Source of the DNA: Mytilus edulis
Lineage: Eukaryota; Mollusca; Bivalvia; Mytilida; Mytilidae
Assembly: GCF_963676685.1 (NCBI RefSeq)
Contig: NC_092354.1
Location: 17,056,746-17,120,745, forward strand
DNA: 64,000 nt
Direction of reading: 5' to 3'
The notes under the pieces were generated by a model, which did not search any database, was not told the DNA's origin, and saw only the letters and a program-made list of their open reading frames with translations. The stretch's first letter is position 1, and each line of letters begins with the position of its first letter. Both the position numbers and the translations under genes were made by a program. Positions 21,130 through 33,222 of the stretch are shown here, piece by piece.

Positions 21130-24100
21130 TCGTAGTAGTTGGAATGGCTACTGGAAACACCTTTTACAACGGAACCTTCTGGTACCCTCACTGTATCGGC
21201 TTTGTCAAAGTTATTCTTCATAGTATTTTCACACTGCCTAGCTTCCTTTCCTAAATGAAATATATATTGAATAAGCTGCTCATTTGTAAATAAAAGTTTG
21301 ATATTAAAAGGCAAACAAGAATAAATATTAGCGATTGGATAATGCTTCGTAAATACTTAAACGCGTTGTTAGGAGTGTATAATTAGGAGTTTATAATTAT
21401 TTAAACATCTATCGTGAATAAGGTTTCAATTGGTTTTCCAATTAAATCTTATTGACCTTTTCAGAATGTTAAGGACTTATGGGTAATTTTATTGCTAGTT
21501 GACTAAAACTTTTAAAATAACGTTACATCATTGGTCCAATTTCTATTGTTTATATAAAAAAAAAGATGTGGTATGGATTGCCAATGAGACCACTCTTCAC
21601 GAGAAAGGTAAAGACACAGAAATTAACAACAATATGTCACTCTGCACTGCCTTCAACTATGAGCAAAGCCAAAAGGACATTTTAAATGACAATTTGTTAT
21701 TAGATCGAATAGACCATATTTTCAAAACTCATTTATTGTCCTATAATATAAAGAAAATGTGATGGACAAAAAATGAGAATATAGAGAAAAATAGCCTTAA
21801 AAACTGAATACAATTGAGAAAGTAAAGGGGATAATTATGTCAGAGATAGCAACCCGACTAAAAAGCAGACGACATACGACAGTCCCCAAATGGGTCTTCC
21901 ATTCAGCGATAAAATCGCAGAGTTTGACCTAAACACCTAAGGCCCCTACATATTAAAATTTTGAACTAGTTCAGTCTAAAACATATCAATGAACTAAAAT
22001 TAATAACAAACATACAAAACTATCAAAGGCCTGAGGCTCTCGAATTCGGACAGGTGCAAAAATGCGACGGGATTAATAGATGTAGGATATAGGAAGATGT
22101 GGTATGAGTGCCATGAGACAACTCTCAATCCAAATAACAACTATAAAAGTAAACCATTATAGATCAAAGTAAGGCCTTCAACACCGAGCAACATGCTAAA
22201 AAGGGCCCCACAATCACTAACTGGGAAACCTTACAAACAAGAAAACCAACCGTCTAATCTATATATCTTTGAAATGAAATAAAACTTTGAATATATAAAA
22301 AAAAAACGAGAAACGAGATACATGCATAAATAACGAACGACAACTACTGTACATCAGATTCCCGACTTCGGACAGGTGCAAACATTTGCAGCAGGATTAA
22401 ACGTTTTGATGGTACGGTACCAAACCTTGAAGTTCTCTTATCCAGTTTGCATAATACTTGTTGTCAAATCAGCAAGTGTATACTTTATACGATGTTTAAT
22501 ATGCTGATTACGGTTTTTGCGTTTACCATGTGACTTATGTTTTGTGAAATCTTACAATTTGATATATCAAATTATTTATATGACAAAGTTAAAAAAAATG
22601 CTTAACATCAATAAAACTATTTACCAGAAATTCCACAACATTTAAACATGAACCTTCTGTCCTCTTTTCCGTTGTCATGGACACTCCTTATACCAGTTAT
22701 AAATCCATTATGGCTGCATTCAAAGTTGAAGTATTCATCCCAGTCGTTCACAAAAGAAGCTGATTTACAAAATACAAATAATATTTAGCAGTGAGTGGTG
22801 GATCAAATCCGGTTGTTGGAACACCCCCTATTTTGGACAATCAATGCATTTGAATGGCGACAAAGGGTTGGAACTCCCCATTGGAAATGGCTGGCTCCGC
22901 GACACGCACTGTTTGGTATCTTTTAACCGAAACAAAATAGACTAGAATTTGTTTTAATTGCATATTAATCAATTGGACCATGTGGTGTGAGTGCCAATGA
23001 GACAACTCTCGATTCATGTACAGAAGTAGTCACTTGCATTAATTTACATATTCAGACTCCCTGGTGTAACTTCAGTATCAGTCAGTTTCATATAGACATT
23101 TTTAAAATGGTCGAGAGGTTAAAGCAAATAATATAAAAAATCTAATAGCCTCTAAACACTGCGGTTGTGAGTTCGAACATTGTACGCGTCATATGCTTCA
23201 ATCGATTAGGATTTCCGAATGTCGATGGTTTTTCTCGAGCGCTTTGGGTTTTTACCACTAATAACACCTGGCTGCCAAAAAAAGCCAATACAACTTAAAG
23301 TTGTGCAACTGACTGCAGTTTACAGAAATAAATGCATTTTATGTAAATAATTGACATTTACAAGTTGTCGAATAAATGAAAAAAAAAGCCGCTCTTAATC
23401 TCTAGAGAAGATGCCGCTGTTATTATATTTTGTGTAGTCATTAGGGACGACATCAAAAGTCAACATTGCTGCAAGATTTGTTAATCTAAAATCGATTTTA
23501 CATATATCCCTATTGGTCAATCAATTTTTCCCAAATTAAGTTAAGAGGGGGGTGTTGGGGTCAGTAAAAAAACTATGTGAATTAAGTTTTTTATCCTTCA
23601 TTGAACTTTTGATGTCGTCCCTTACAAGACGACAAACACCAATGAGATATTGATATCAAGAAGACTACCAAACTGTAGATCACATAATTCATTTTTTTAT
23701 ACTGCAACTACTTGTGTGTATTTTCTAAATATAGTAGCATAGCTATACTTTGTGCAATGTCAATTTCACCAGGGATCATTTTCTCCACAATCAGGGCTTC
23801 ATGAAGGTATGAAAATGAGTTTGTGTTACAATTTAAACCGATACCAATCGACTAATTTTTAAGTTGCAGTATAAAAACAATATAACTTAAAGGTCAATGC
23901 CATAGAAATATAAACTTTTGTGGACTCGGCACAAAACTTCGGAAGAACTCGGTACAACCTCTCCCTTCCCAAGTTTCTTAGCCTCATACAGACAAGTTTA
24001 TATACCGAGTGCCAATGAAAACGCAACACTTTTGTTTTTCCCGCCCTTATTGTAAAAAAACTTCAATAAATATCTCCGCCCTTATTGTAAAAATACTGCA

Positions 24101-24559
24101 ATAAATATCTGAGTAAATGCCAGCACTTTCTGACAACCAGCGACATGCGACATGCAGTTTTGGGAATGATCCAATGAAGCCGTTCACAGCATACAATTGG
24201 GAGAAGACTGAAGTTTTAGCCCCTTCAAATCATCCACAAATTCAACCAAAATGGATCATTTAATGATAAGGGGTACAATAAACACATATACTTTTTTATT
24301 CGGCCTAAAGCGTTTTTATTTAACATGTTATATAATACTTACGTGTCCAGTAGCAATCTACGTGTTGTCCAACCGTAGATCTACATCCTAAAGACCATTT
24401 ACGATCTTCATAATAGTCGTGATGTACACTGTGTATAAAAGAGATGGCTTGACCACTTGGACACGAAAAATCTATCCGCTCATCAAACTTGTTAACATAG
24501 TCCCATCCGACCACACAGTTTAGTGTGCAAATCAAACATATGATAGATAACATCAGCAT
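21130..24559 (-). CDS. DPT: Dermatopontin-like secreted protein (three coding exons; last exon missing)
   Basis: Exons: 24559-24343, 22759-22625, 21250-21130. The joins are phase-consistent (217, 135 and 121 nt), with GTAAGT/GTAAAT donors and TAAATCAG/CATTTAG acceptors. Exon 1 codes for a signal peptide (residues 1-18), then WDYVNKFDERIDFSCPSG and YEDRKWSLGC. Exon 2 gives FVNDWDEYFNFEC, GIRSVHDN and KEDRRFMFKCC. Exon 3 gives C, VPEGSVVKGVSSSHSNYYE. Paired cysteines and repeated EDR(K/R)(W/F) motifs are the dermatopontin signature. The family is extracellular matrix; molluscan members occur in shell matrix and haemolymph. The last exon, expected to start with an aspartate-arginine motif, was not found. 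Confidence 0.85.
21555..22430 (+). repeat. Two diverged copies of the GATGTGGTATGATTGCCAATG repeat in an intron
   Basis: The first copy starts at 21565 (GATGTGGTATGGATTGCCAA) and runs to about 22060. The second starts at 22093 (GATGTGGTATGAGTGCCATG) and runs to about 22430. Both lie in the second intron of the dermatopontin-like gene, opposite to its strand. The 87-codon frame at 21499-21762 belongs to the repeat. Confidence 0.65.
23444..23621. mobile_element. Harbinger-like MITE with TTA target duplication
   Basis: The termini GGGACGACATCAAAAGT and ACTTTTGATGTCGTCCC are perfect 17-bp inverted repeats. The 3-bp direct repeat TTA flanks the element (23441-23443, 23622-23624), as expected for PIF/Harbinger. 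It is 178 bp long, non-coding, and lies in intron 1 of the dermatopontin-like gene. Confidence 0.85.
24343..24559 (-). other. Dermatopontin-like gene, coding exon 1 (signal peptide exon)
   Basis: The start codon at 24557-24559 follows a splice acceptor (TTATTTTCAG) 17 bp upstream of it on the minus strand, so a separate 5'UTR exon exists. The hydrophobic leader MLMLSIICLICTLNCVVG ends just before the first conserved tryptophan of the mature protein. The donor lies within TGGACAC/GTAAGTAT. Confidence 0.85.
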
Positions 24560-25314
24560 CGTCAGTCAATGGTTTACTGAAAATAAATAATAGTATTATA
24601 TAATTATACAATTTCATTTTTAAATGTTACCATCTTCTGATTGGCTGAATTTGGTTTTTTAAATATCGATAGCAAAATGAACACATATCTTTATAAACAC
24701 GAAATCATAAAATATCTAGCCATTGTAAAATTCCTTCTATCTTTTGGAACGGAAACGAAAATTGTAAATTAAGAAATGTTTGACTTGAAAACCGAAAACA
24801 ATTATCAAACGTAAAGTAGTAAATATTTAAAGTCATACGAAACCTCAAATCCAAAAACAATATGCACATGTTTTTTTATAACTAAATGGATAGTTTTCAT
24901 TATACAACTTGTGTACATATACTTTTTTCTGATGCATAGTGACCTTAGCGTGACTCTCCTCGTAAAAATCCGGTAATCGCAATACGCATGAATCTGTCAT
25001 TAAAATAAACAATTATCTGATTGTACATGTTAAACACGTGCTCAATATCCATGCTTTTTGATGGTTGTTTACTATAAGGTGACAATCGGTAAACTCCGGC
25101 TTCAAAACACGGCATTTAATGAGCAGCCATATTTGTTAAATGAAAACAGACAGAGAGAAAAAAAATTGACGAATATACGATATTTTAGAGTAAAATATGA
25201 TAAAATCGAGCACAGAAGACTAAGTTTATGATACATATGCATTGGTTCTAGAATTGGATAAACATTTGTCAAACATGGAAATATAAGTAAAATGAAACTT
25301 AAAGTACAACTTAC

Positions 25315-25369
25315 CAGTGAGATAGTTTTCCCTAATCTGAAGTAATATTGTCCAGACGAGGTTTAAATA
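25315..25369 (-). promoter_or_regulatory. Core promoter and 5'UTR exon of the dermatopontin-like gene
   Basis: On the minus strand a TATA-like TATTTAAA (25369-25362) lies about 45-50 bp before a consensus splice donor (CTG/GTAAGTTG, exon end at 25315). This leaves room for a 5'UTR exon of about 20 nt that would splice to the acceptor just before the start codon at 24559. No other gene reads in this direction here. The start site itself is inferred from the TATA spacing. Confidence 0.5.
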
Positions 25370-25639
25370 CCCAAGTCGAGACATTGAGTCTCAAGCACGA
25401 GAAAAACGTTCCCCGCGAAAGTCACTGGACAACTATAGTTATATATAATATCTAAAAATAGAAAAAGGGGAATTTACGATGACCGTTAAACGGTCCGTGT
25501 AACACTTATCAATTCAAAGTTTTAAAAAGTTTTCAAATTTTTGATTTTTGGAATTTTGATCAAAGTTTTAAAATTCCAAATTGTGAAGTATGATTATGAA
25601 TTATACATGCATTATACCGTTGGTTTTCCCGTTTGAATG

Positions 25640-26089
25640 GTTTTACACTTGTAATTTTGGGGCCCTTTATAGCTTGTTGTTTGGTGTAAGCCAAGGCTCC
25701 GTGTTGAAGGCCATGTACATTGACCTATAATGGTTTACTTTTAACCACGTAACCACGTGCACCGTCATCATAAAAAGGGAAAACTACGATTACGGTGTTT
25801 CATTGGGGAGGAGATCTCTCAAGATAGATACAATTTCATATTAGGCCAACAAAATAGTATGTGTGTTTCCTATTACATCTGTGAAAAAAATTGCCTAAGG
25901 GTTGGCAGGTATTTTTTTTATTTTACTTTTGTTTTACATTGAGTAAATGGGAGGGACATTCTGACTTGGACAGTGTTTATTGAAAAATGTGAGAGAAAAA
26001 ACAACATAAGGCTATTTTAGGAAACACACATTTTTTTATTTGGCCTTAAAACTTGTGTTATCAAAGTTTTTATTTTACATTTAAAGGGG
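25640..26089. other. Intergenic DNA with repeat relic
   Basis: 25640-25745 is a minus-strand relic of the GATGTGGTATGATTGCCAATG repeat (GTGTTGAAGGCCATGTACAT). The rest contains no supported gene; the 61-codon frame at 25757 has no motif. Confidence 0.45.
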
Positions 26090-26712
26090 CACTAGCTGTC
26101 AAATTCATGTTCACCAATTTAATTCAAAATCTAATATTTTATTTATAACTATGTAAAACATTTGTTCAAACTATAAAAAGTCTAAAATAAATGATAATCA
26201 GGGCATGATCATGAAAATACGAAGCTTCGTTTTGTGTGTATTTTAGTTCACACGGGATCAAAAACTGTATCGTATGCCCTTAAACACAAGTTATTTACTA
26301 TTAACATGCTTCTTTTTGGCCCTTTTGTGGCCACTTATTCCTACATGTATATGTCTGGGGGAAATTAACCCCAAACTGAATCCCAGCCTTCCCTTTGTTG
26401 TATGGAACCTTGTGGTACAATGTCAGAGAGATCCGTACAGTTACACGCAAGTTATTGTCTGGAAACTACTAAAATGCTTGTTTTTGGCCCTTTTTTGTCC
26501 CTTAATTCCTAGACTGTTTGTCCCACTAACCTTAAAATAAGTCCCAACCTTCTACTTATGGTATTAAACATTGTGGTACAATTCAGAGCAATTGAAATAC
26601 TTATAGTAATACACAACTTATTGTCCTGAAACTAGATAAATGCTTGTTTTTGACCCCTTTGGGACCATGACCGCCAAACTCAATCCCAACCTACCTTTAG
26701 TGGTTATAAACA
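26090..26712 (+). mobile_element. Tandem-core repeat of pearl-like type, family G
   Basis: It starts at AAAGGGGCACTAGCTGTCAA, which I recall as a common mussel repeat head. Three units of about 166 bp follow, marked by AATGCTTGTTTTTGGCCC at about 26305, 26473 and 26638. A LINE begins directly after it. The 88-codon frame is a by-product. The 3' end is not visible, so it is probably truncated. Confidence 0.5.
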
Positions 26713-28540
26713 ATGTGTAGCATCTTTTTATTAAAGTCCTTGATAAATAAATATTTACATAAAAGAGAAAAAAAAGATTTATGCCTGCTTCATAGATCTG
26801 AAAAAAGGCTTTTGATTCAGTATGGTTTTGCTTTACTTTATAAATTATGTAAAATGGGAGTTGGCAGGTATTTTTATAGAGTTTTAAAACAACAATACTT
26901 AAATACTAAATCCTCTTTAAAATATAAAGATTATGTATCAGAATATTTTAATATTGCTAGAGGGGTTAAACAAGGAGACACACTAAGCCCCACTTTATTT
27001 AATGTCTTTATAAATGATATGGTAAAAAAATTTGAGGGAAATGATTCAAGTCCCCTTAAGCTTATAAATAGTAAGGTGGGATGCCTCCTTTTTGCGGATG
27101 ATCTTTTAATCCTGTCAAAATAAAAAGAGGGTCTTCAAAACAGTTTAAATAATTTTAAATTATATTGTAACAAATGGCAACTCTCTTACAAATACAAACA
27201 AAGCTAAATCCATGATTTTTAGTCAGTCAAAACATAATAGTGAAACATTACATATTTACTATGAGAATAAATCCATAGAGAGTGTAACAGAATATTCATT
27301 TTTGGGAATGTTGATAAAATGTAATGGAAATTTATCACAAAGTACTTTAGAGTTGACAAAAAAGGCAAAAAAAGTATTTTTTGCAATAAAATCCTATACT
27401 AAATCATTGAATAATCTACCTATAAAAGTAGCAAATAATCTTTTTGATTCTTTAGTAAAACCAATTATGACCTATAATTCAGAAGTAACATATTTGGATA
27501 CATATATTTCTTTTCATCGAGCCAATAACAGAGCCTTATCTTCAGGAAAAAAGAAATTAATCAACTTGATTTTATAGACAAAACCCCCATTGAAAATATG
27601 CATCTTAAATTTTGTAAATCTACTCTAGGAATAAGAAAAAATGCATCCAATTTAGGAGCAAGAGCTGAATTAGGGAGATTGCCTATCGAATGTTTTATTA
27701 AAACACAAACCCTTTTATATTTAGCTAGACTATATAATAATAATAATAATCCATTGATAAAGGAAGCTTTTTCTCTAACACAGTCTCTAAATTTGACAGG
27801 AACTTACTCATGGTATACATATGCAAAAAATATTGTTAAAGAGACTAATGTTGACCTTAATATTCTTTCTACTTGTAAGGACATAAAAGATGCAAATAAA
27901 ATAAAAAACGATATAAAGTTAAAAATGAAAAATAGATATGAAGATTTAATTCAAATTAAATTTCAAAACATTGATGATAAAAGTAAATTTTTTCTTTATA
28001 AAAAAAATAAAAAAGATTACAAACTAGAATCTTATCTTAATACATCTAATTTTCAGATAAGGAGATTAATCACTAAATTTAGAATAAGTGATCACTCCCT
28101 TTTGATTGAAAAGGGGAGATATTTTAAAATCCCAAGAGAGGAACGACTTTGCCATAATTGTAAAATACTAGAGGATGGGAAACATTTTTTACTCTATTGT
28201 GAGTATAATAAAACTCTAAGAAATGATTTTTTCATCACATATGTACTGAAAATAATAACTTTAATAATTTAAATGAAGAAGAAAAAATTCAATATTTACT
28301 AAATCCATCATCACCTTTACAAACAAATAAGTTAGGATCCTTCTTGAAAAAGTCATTAGAACTGAGGGCAGGGGACTCTTAACAACGTGTTTGTTGTTAC
28401 AAAAAAATTTTTTGATGCTGTTGTTATTGTGTATGTTTAATATGTATGTTTATTGTGTTTATTGTATTAATATATGTTGGTCACAAACTGTAAAGTTTAT
28501 ATGACAATAAAATATTTGATTTGATTTGATTTGATTTGAA
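26713..28540 (+). mobile_element. LINE, 5'-truncated, RT plus C-terminal CCHC knuckle
   Basis: Broken frames give an RT with GVKQGDTLSPTLFNVFINDM and CLLFADDLLILSK, a thumb region, then SLLIEKGRYFKIPREERLC and the knuckle CHNCKILEDGKHFLLYC. The palm motifs are intact, but an in-frame stop at 27121 and others at 27200, 27577 and 28270 interrupt the protein. The 3'UTR ends CACAAACTGTAAAGTTTATA, an AATAAA at 28506-28511, then a GATTT tandem tail (28518-28540). The endonuclease is absent. The same 3' end occurs at 14240-14330 and 45310-45380. Confidence 0.85.
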
Positions 28541-29255
28541 TAATATGGTTTACATGACTTTCCCAACAACCGTTTTCTTGAAAAATTAACCCTAAATGTT
28601 TATGTTCTCCAACCTCTTGTATCAGTGTATCATTCATATATATTGGTGTATTATGGGGTTTTGCTCTTTTTCTAGATATGGTCATGGTTTCAGTTTTTCT
28701 TGGATTAAAATTAACAAGCCATTGTTGAGACCATTGGTGATTTTTTTCTATATCAGAATTCATCAATTCAGATGTAGCATACTCGTCCTCAACAACTATA
28801 TATAATGACGTATCGTCAGCAAAAAGTCTGATGTTGCATGATATGTCACATACAATATCGTTTATGAATAGTAAAAATAATACAGGTCCTAAAATTGAGC
28901 CCTGGGGGACACCTGCTTTAATGCTATACACATCAGAGGTCTGTCCTCCTATGACAACTCTTTGTCTTCGTTCAGATAAATAACTTTTAAACCATTTTAA
29001 TAAGTCCCCTCTAATTCCATATTTTTCTAGTTTATGAAGGAGGCCTTCATGCCAGACCCGGTCAAACGCTTTACTGATATCACAAAACACAACTCTTATT
29101 TCCTTTCCAAAATCAAGGGCTTGAGCGATATCGTTTGCAATATAAATAAGTTGATTAACAGTACTATCTCGAGGCATAAAACCTGATTGCAAGTTTGTAA
29201 TAATTTTATAACAAGAAAGGGAATTAGATAAATATTTAAAAACACATTTTTCCAT
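28541..29255 (-). pseudogene. LINE reverse transcriptase fragment
   Basis: Palm-domain motifs are in order: VVFCDISKAFDRVWHEGLL, AGVPQGSILGPVLFLLFIND and IRLFADDTSLYI with the catalytic aspartate pair. HLGLIFQENGCWESHVNHII then ends at the junction with the neighbouring LINE tail; the last residues are read from that tail and are not part of the protein. Upstream frames at 29407-29811 carry LLDVSKATGPDSISPRF of the same ORF2. Confidence 0.85.
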
Positions 29256-30339
29256 CGTTTTACCAATAATAGATAACAGAGAGATTGGTCTATAGTTTGA
29301 TCAGATTTCGTGAGAACCACTCTTAAAAACTGGTATCATATTTGCTATTTTCCATTCATACGGATAAGTGCTAATTGAAGTGACTTATTGAACAACAGAG
29401 CCAGGGTTAGCTTAATTCTAAAGCAGCATATTTAAGAAATCTTGGACTAATGCTATCGGGGCCTGTTGCCTTAGACACATCTAACAAGAGAAGTTGGTCA
29501 TAAACTTCATCTTGCGTTATACTTATATTATCTAATGTATGTATGATTTCATCTAAATTTAGTTCTGGGATATTTGCAGATGAGTCATCAACACTCGATT
29601 GATCACAAAAATAACGATTAAATGCAGTTGCTTTATCCTTATTATCGTCTAAGTAGGTATCATTTAATAAAATAGGGGGGTAGTCTGAGGATTTGGAAGG
29701 AAATCCAGCCAGGTTGCGCAATTTTTTCCACCCATTCTTAATGGAATCTACGTTTGAATGTAATGATTCACATTGTTTTTCAAAATAATGGGTTTTTGCT
29801 AGTTTAATCAAGTTAACGCATTCATTCCTAATTTTCTAGTTTGCCCAAGACTCAGCAGTATTGTATTTTTTTGCTTTTTTGTGCGCACGTTTCCGTTTAC
29901 GAATTTGTCTCCTTATAAGTGACGTCATCCAAGGAGGATCTTTCGTGCGAACAACAATTAGTTTACTTGGAATATGCTTGTTAGCAGCATCTATATTTTT
30001 TTGTGTAACAACGGAGACTGCATTATTTAAATTTGTATCAAGTATTGTGTCCCATTTAACTTGTCTTAACTCCTCGCAGTAGCGATCGTAGTCCCCTTTT
30101 TCAAAATCCCAAACCTTACGTTTAAATTGGGTGTATTTCGGTTTGTGCAAATTCAGTATTCCACTTACTGGACAATGGAACCTAGTGTTTGCTTCTAAAA
30201 TATTTTCACTCACTTCGTGACATGCAAGAATATGGATATCATTAACTATAAGGGGGTCGAGGAGTGATGAGGAATTCTCACAAAAAAATGTTGGCTCGGT
30301 AATTGCTTGGTGCATACCATTTAACTAATAATATGTTTT

Positions 30340-31079
30340 TTAAATTATTACGGTTGGCCAGTAGTAAGTTTTCGTTGAAGTCACCCATGGCCACAATATT
30401 TTTTATACCGCTGTTTACTGCGTTTTCGATTGACTGATTTATATGATTCCAAATATGATATGGTGAATCTGGAGGTCTGTAAAATAGGCCAAACAAAACT
30501 TTACAATCCTTAACTACTACTTCAACCCATGAGCATTCGAGAGTATTGATTTCCTAGATCATTTCGTCGCTTACTTGGGATATTTTGTTTTACATAAATC
30601 ATGACACCCCCTCCAAGCTTATCACCTTCTCTGTCGTTACGATAAAAAGCCTTAAAGTTTGATAATACAACTGAATTGTCGGATATATTCGGCTTTAACC
30701 AAGATTCTGTTAACATAATTATATCTATATCCCCAAGCTCTGCCTCCAAAATATCAAGTTTTGATTTAACACTTTGAATATTAATGCAAGTAAATGTGAT
30801 CAAATCGCGAAGATCTAAATTCAAAACTGAATCATTTAGGCTAAAATCATTTGCAAATGATGGCCCATGATTTGTTTCAATATCACCAGAAAGCAATATA
30901 GTAAAAACTACAAGAAATACCAAATAACAAATAAGCTCAGGTTTTACAAAAAGGCATTTTGATACGTCTTTACACACTTTGGTATTTAATCGTGTACTTG
31001 AAAATGGTGTTATGGGAACCCAACTCTTATATGGAAGAAGAAGAAGAAGATCATTGTCCTGAAAATCGCACAGACACAA
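30340..31079 (-). pseudogene. LINE endonuclease domain with N-terminal 2A-like motif
   Basis: Residues 48-63 are hydrophobic and are followed by LLSGDIETNHGP (2A-like; residues 65-73 at 30887-30861). Residues 95-130 match the AP-endonuclease start (CINIQSVKSKLDI, LTESWLKP), followed by RNDREGDKLGGGVMIYVK. After a frameshift near 30520 comes LFYRPPDS and GDFNENLL. Canonical 2A motifs end NPGP; this copy has histidine in place of the first proline, which should abolish ribosome skipping. Confidence 0.75.
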
Positions 31080-31217
31080 ATTGTGATATACAAAGAACTG
31101 AAATCAAACAAGAGGAATAGAAAATTAAAAAGTGAATATTTTCATCATTTTATTTTGTGTATTGCCTAATTTATAAACGATATTTATCTTGTTTATGCAT
31201 ACTGATTGAAGATTAAA

Positions 31218-32297
31218 CAAGAGTGCACACGCTGAAATGTCTCGCCTTCTATACTTATCATTGATATTATGTTGATAGTCCTAAGTATAAAGCTAAGCTT
31301 TAATACAACTGTCACATAAACTTAACATTAACCAAGTCCAAGATAACTAAACAAAGACCAATGAACCTTGAAAATGAGGTCAAGGTCAGATGAACCATGC
31401 CAGGCAGACATGTACAGCTAACAATGCTTCTATACAACATATATAGTTGACCTATTACTTATAGTTTAAGAAAAATAGACCAAAACACAAAAACTTAACA
31501 CTGTGCAATGAACCGTGAAAATGAGGTCACAGTCAAATACAACCTGCGCGACTGACATAAATATTTCCATACACCAAATATAGATGACCTATGGCATATA
31601 GTATTAGATAAAAAGACCAAAACTCAAAAACTTAACTTCGACCACTAAACCATGAAAATGAGGTCAAGGTCATATGACATCTGCCCGCTAGATAGGTACA
31701 CCTTACAATCATTCCATACAACAAATATAGTAGACCTATTGCATATAGTATGAGAAAAACAGACCAAAACACAAAAATTTAACTATAACCACTGAACCAT
31801 GAAAATGAGGTCAAGGTCAGATGACACCTGCCAGTTGGACATGTACACCTTACAGTCCTTCCATACACCGAATATACTAGCCCTATTGCTTGTAGTATCT
31901 GAGATATGGACTTGACCACCAAAACTTAACCTTGTTCACTGATCCATGAAATGAGGTCGAGGTAAAGTGAAAACTGTCTAACAGACACGAGGACCTTTCA
32001 AGGTACGCACATATCAAATATAGTTATCCTATTACTTATAATAAGAGAGAATTCAACATTACAAAAAATCTGAACTTTTTTTTCAAGTGGTCACTGAACC
32101 ATGAAAATGAGGTCAAGGACATTGGACATGTGACTGACGGAAACTTCGTAACATGAGGCATCTATATACAAAGTATGAAGCATCAAGGTCTTCCACCTTC
32201 TAAAATATAAAGCTTTTAAGAAGTTAGCTAACACCGCCGCCGCCGGATCACTATCCCTATGTCGAGCTTTCTGCAACAAAAGTTGCAGGCTCGACAA
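31218..32297 (-). mobile_element. Pearl/Helitron-like element, family B
   Basis: On the minus strand it starts TTGTCGAGCC, with a 35-bp hairpin (32295-32261: GTCGAGCCTGCAAC ... CTCGAC). A CGGCGGCGG microsatellite (32246-32232) and a core of about six 139-152 bp units follow, each with ATGAAAATGAGGTCAAGG in plus reading (31363, 31512, 31651, 31798, 31947, 32099). It ends GTGCACTCTTG before TTTAAT. I saw no coding sequence. The order of modules is the same as in families A, C and D. Confidence 0.75.
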
Positions 32298-32552
32298 CAA
32301 AATTAATGACCATCTTGAGTTTTCAACAGGTGTTCATTATTTACAATGATTGTATATTCTGGCGCGTGTAATTGTATAGTCTGACGCGTGTACAAAGTTG
32401 AAGGTGTTAATTGGATGTTATTGTAGCATAAAAAACAAGTCACGGGCCTCGTTAATCTCATTTGATGTTCTACATTGTGTGTCCTGTTATTACCGTTAAT
32501 AGGATGAAGCCACATCTAATGTTTTTCCTATCAAGAACCCCGAAATGGGTTT

Positions 32553-33196
32553 ATGGACAAGAAAGTCGGTATCTTAAACACCACATTTGATCCATTGCAA
32601 GTTGAGTCAAATGAGCCAATTGTTATACTATGGACCAGTTCTGGTCATGGGCGCAGTCCGATATGGACTCCAGATTACTTTGTGCCGCTAGTTAACGCTA
32701 GCCACAATATATCTGTTATTGATATAGACAATATGCACGACTTTCCTTTTTTAGATAGCACAATAAATGAATCAAATGTGTGTCCAACAATTTTCGATAC
32801 CACTGTTAAGTCTCTAGATGAATCTTTCGATTCAATTGATCAAGGCAATAAACGCAGTGACACATGTCATGTAGAATTAGATAGCTCTTATACTGATGTA
32901 AAGGTAGACAGCATATCTTGCATGCTCGAGGCAAATGAATCAAATGATTCAAATATTCCAAATGAAATTATAACTATAAAAAAGCTCTATGGCAGATTAA
33001 ATCGGAGAAAGAAAAGGCTTTTGCAAAAATTCTTGACTCATGGGAGAAAGCTAAACGCAAACCCAGAGTCCACCACTTCAACAGATGGTGGGATGACAAT
33101 CCCAAAAACAAGTGCATGTGCAACGTAAGCCTTGCCAAAGGAAACGTACTAAAAATGCTAAACCATAACGGTGTACATAAGGATTGCATACAAAAC
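32553..33196 (+). CDS. Unrecognised ORF, probably frameshifted
   Basis: The 191-codon frame (32553-33128) starts MDKKVGILNTTFDPLQVESN and contains ILWTSSGHGRSPIW followed by TPDYFVPLVN. This W-x-P-x-x-FVPL arrangement reminds me of segments after OTU-type domains in mobile-element proteins, but I cannot name a family. From about 32980 another frame looks more protein-like (AFAKILDSWEKAKRKPRVHH, RWWDDNPKNKCMCNVSLAKG, ending at a stop at 33196), which suggests a frameshift near 32970. It lies between two pearl-like elements and is not on their design. It may be a decayed transposon gene or a host gene fragment. Confidence 0.35.
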
Positions 33197-33222
33197 TAGT
33201 GCTAACTAATAGCATGTAGTAA

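Larger units (their letters stand above)
28541..31079 (-). mobile_element. LINE (Jockey/CR1-like), nearly complete ORF2 but 3'-cut
   Basis: Reading on the minus strand: a 2A-like motif (30887-30861), an apurinic endonuclease (FTCINIQSVKSKLDILEAEL, TESWLKP, then GDFNENLL near 30380), a linker with SKATGPDSISPRFLKY, and an RT. The frame is split into at least five pieces by frameshifts and stops. The RT stops abruptly at 28541, exactly where the 3' tail of the plus-strand LINE begins, so the thumb and C-terminus are missing. Dead copy. Confidence 0.85.

Noticed and set aside
23990..24110. Tc1/mariner-like end (GTGCCAATGAAAACGCAACA)
   Set aside because: It looks like a mariner-type terminus, but I found no matching second end or TA target pair.
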